Below are positions 15,536 through 16,027 of a stretch of 16,027 nucleotides of DNA, one piece after another. Location: assembly GCA_019314105.1 (NCBI GenBank), contig JAFCZY010000006.1, positions 1 to 16,027 on the forward strand. Reading direction: 5' to 3'. The position numbers and the translations under genes were made by a program. Source of the stretch: Deltaproteobacteria bacterium. GTDB taxonomy: Bacteria; Desulfobacterota; Desulfobacteria; Desulfobacterales; Desulfobacteraceae. Each line of letters begins with the position of its first letter. Position 1 is the stretch's first letter. The notes below the pieces were generated by a model. The model saw only the letters and a program-made list of their open reading frames with translations. It had not been told where the DNA came from and searched no databases.

Positions 15536-16027
15536 TTATAGGGGGTCAAGATTAAACAGGATATCATTTTCCAGATAAACTTGCTCTAATTGTTTTTGAT
15601 ATTTGACCAGTTCATCTCCTTTTCTATTGGCCAGTTCCTGGACAATAAACTGAATCACTGCCAGCATGCCGGATACATTGCCGATGAATGGGATGGAACT
15701 TGCTGGAATTACAAGGGACAGGTCTGCAAACTGGATGACGGGGCAGATGCTGCTGTCCGTCATGGTTAATAAAGTGTGGCCGCTGCGACGGATCATTTTG
15801 CTCAACTTGATCAGCTCATTGGGATACCGGCTGGTGGCAATAAGGATTACCAGGCTATTGGCATGGGCATTGGTGAGCATGTCCATGGTTGTGCTGTCGC
15901 TGCCTTTCATGATATGAACCCCTTTCCTGATTTTGGTTAAAGACCATCCCAGATAATAAGCAAAGGTATAAGACAGTCTTGAGCCGACCACATAAACGGT
16001 ATGTCTTGTATCCAGAAAATCAATAAA
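15536..16027 (-). CDS. MurR/RpiR-type transcriptional regulator, SIS domain (N-terminus beyond window)
   Basis: C-terminal sugar-isomerase (SIS) domain of an RpiR/MurR-family regulator. The frame runs unbroken off the window edge (residues before the visible Val-Val-Gly-Ser-Arg read FIDFLDTRHTVY), so the HTH DNA-binding domain lies outside. A GTG at 15991 could be misread as a start but lies inside the SIS domain. SIS features: the phosphosugar-loop-like VVGSRLSY, then LVILIATSRYPNELIKLSKMIRRSGHTLLTMTDSSICPVIQFADLSLVIP, the family's typical segment with the TDS turn and AD-LVIP strand. Ligands of such regulators are phosphosugars or related compounds. It would be the first gene in the regulator-deacylase-DUF47-pit operon, as far as the window shows. 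Confidence 0.82.
   Translation of the reverse strand, partial: FIDFLDTRHTVYVVGSRLSYTFAYYLGWSLTKIRKGVHIMKGSDSTTMDMLTNAHANSLVILIATSRYPNELIKLSKMIRRSGHTLLTMTDSSICPVIQFADLSLVIPASSIPFIGNVSGMLAVIQFIVQELANRKGDELVKYQKQLEQVYLENDILFNLDPL

Noticed and set aside
15536..15991. Stand-alone 151-aa SIS protein starting at GTG 15991
   Set aside because: The frame continues without a stop to the window edge with sensible SIS-domain residues, so this is an internal codon of a longer regulator.

Overview
The window reads as chromosomal DNA of an anaerobic, Gram-negative bacterium, most likely a sulfate-reducing member of the Desulfobacterota (Desulfobacteraceae-like). This is an inference from moderate GC content, strong AAGGAGG-type ribosome sites, tightly packed operons, a tungsten-type aldehyde:ferredoxin oxidoreductase, and a periplasmic-binding-protein transport style. 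No marker gene such as rRNA or dsr is present to prove it. There are no mobile elements, RNA genes, CRISPR arrays or long gene-free stretches; the largest gap is about 200 bp.

Region 1 (1-4500, + strand) is a branched-chain amino-acid ABC transport operon: a LivK-like binding protein (5' end cut by the window), LivH and LivM permeases and a LivF ATPase. The second ATPase, LivG, is not in the window. A strong hairpin lies between livK and livH. A small ABM-fold (monooxygenase-like) protein follows, with its own candidate promoter and a terminator-like hairpin.

Region 2 (4514-7563, - strand) is a two-gene operon of an iron-containing alcohol dehydrogenase and an aldehyde ferredoxin oxidoreductase, suited to alcohol-to-aldehyde-to-acid conversion. 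A candidate sigma-54 promoter lies upstream.

Region 3 (7765-13382, + strand) is divergent from region 2. It carries a cytoplasmic glycerophosphodiester phosphodiesterase, a class-I glutamine amidotransferase-like hydrolase and a complete PotDABC-type ABC importer (binding protein, ATPase, two permeases), with short gaps or 4-nt overlaps. The arrangement suggests import and breakdown of a polyamine- or amino-alcohol-like compound, possibly a glycerophosphodiester. The true substrate cannot be read from the sequence.

Region 4 (13403-16027, - strand) is a compact operon of a MurR/RpiR-type SIS-domain regulator (cut by the window edge), a ProX/YbaK-type aminoacyl-tRNA deacylase, a DUF47 (PhoU-like) protein and a Pit-family phosphate transporter. 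The last two are a well-known pair.

The families are all recognisable. The least described feature is the combination in region 3, and possibly its functional link to the divergent alcohol/aldehyde operon.
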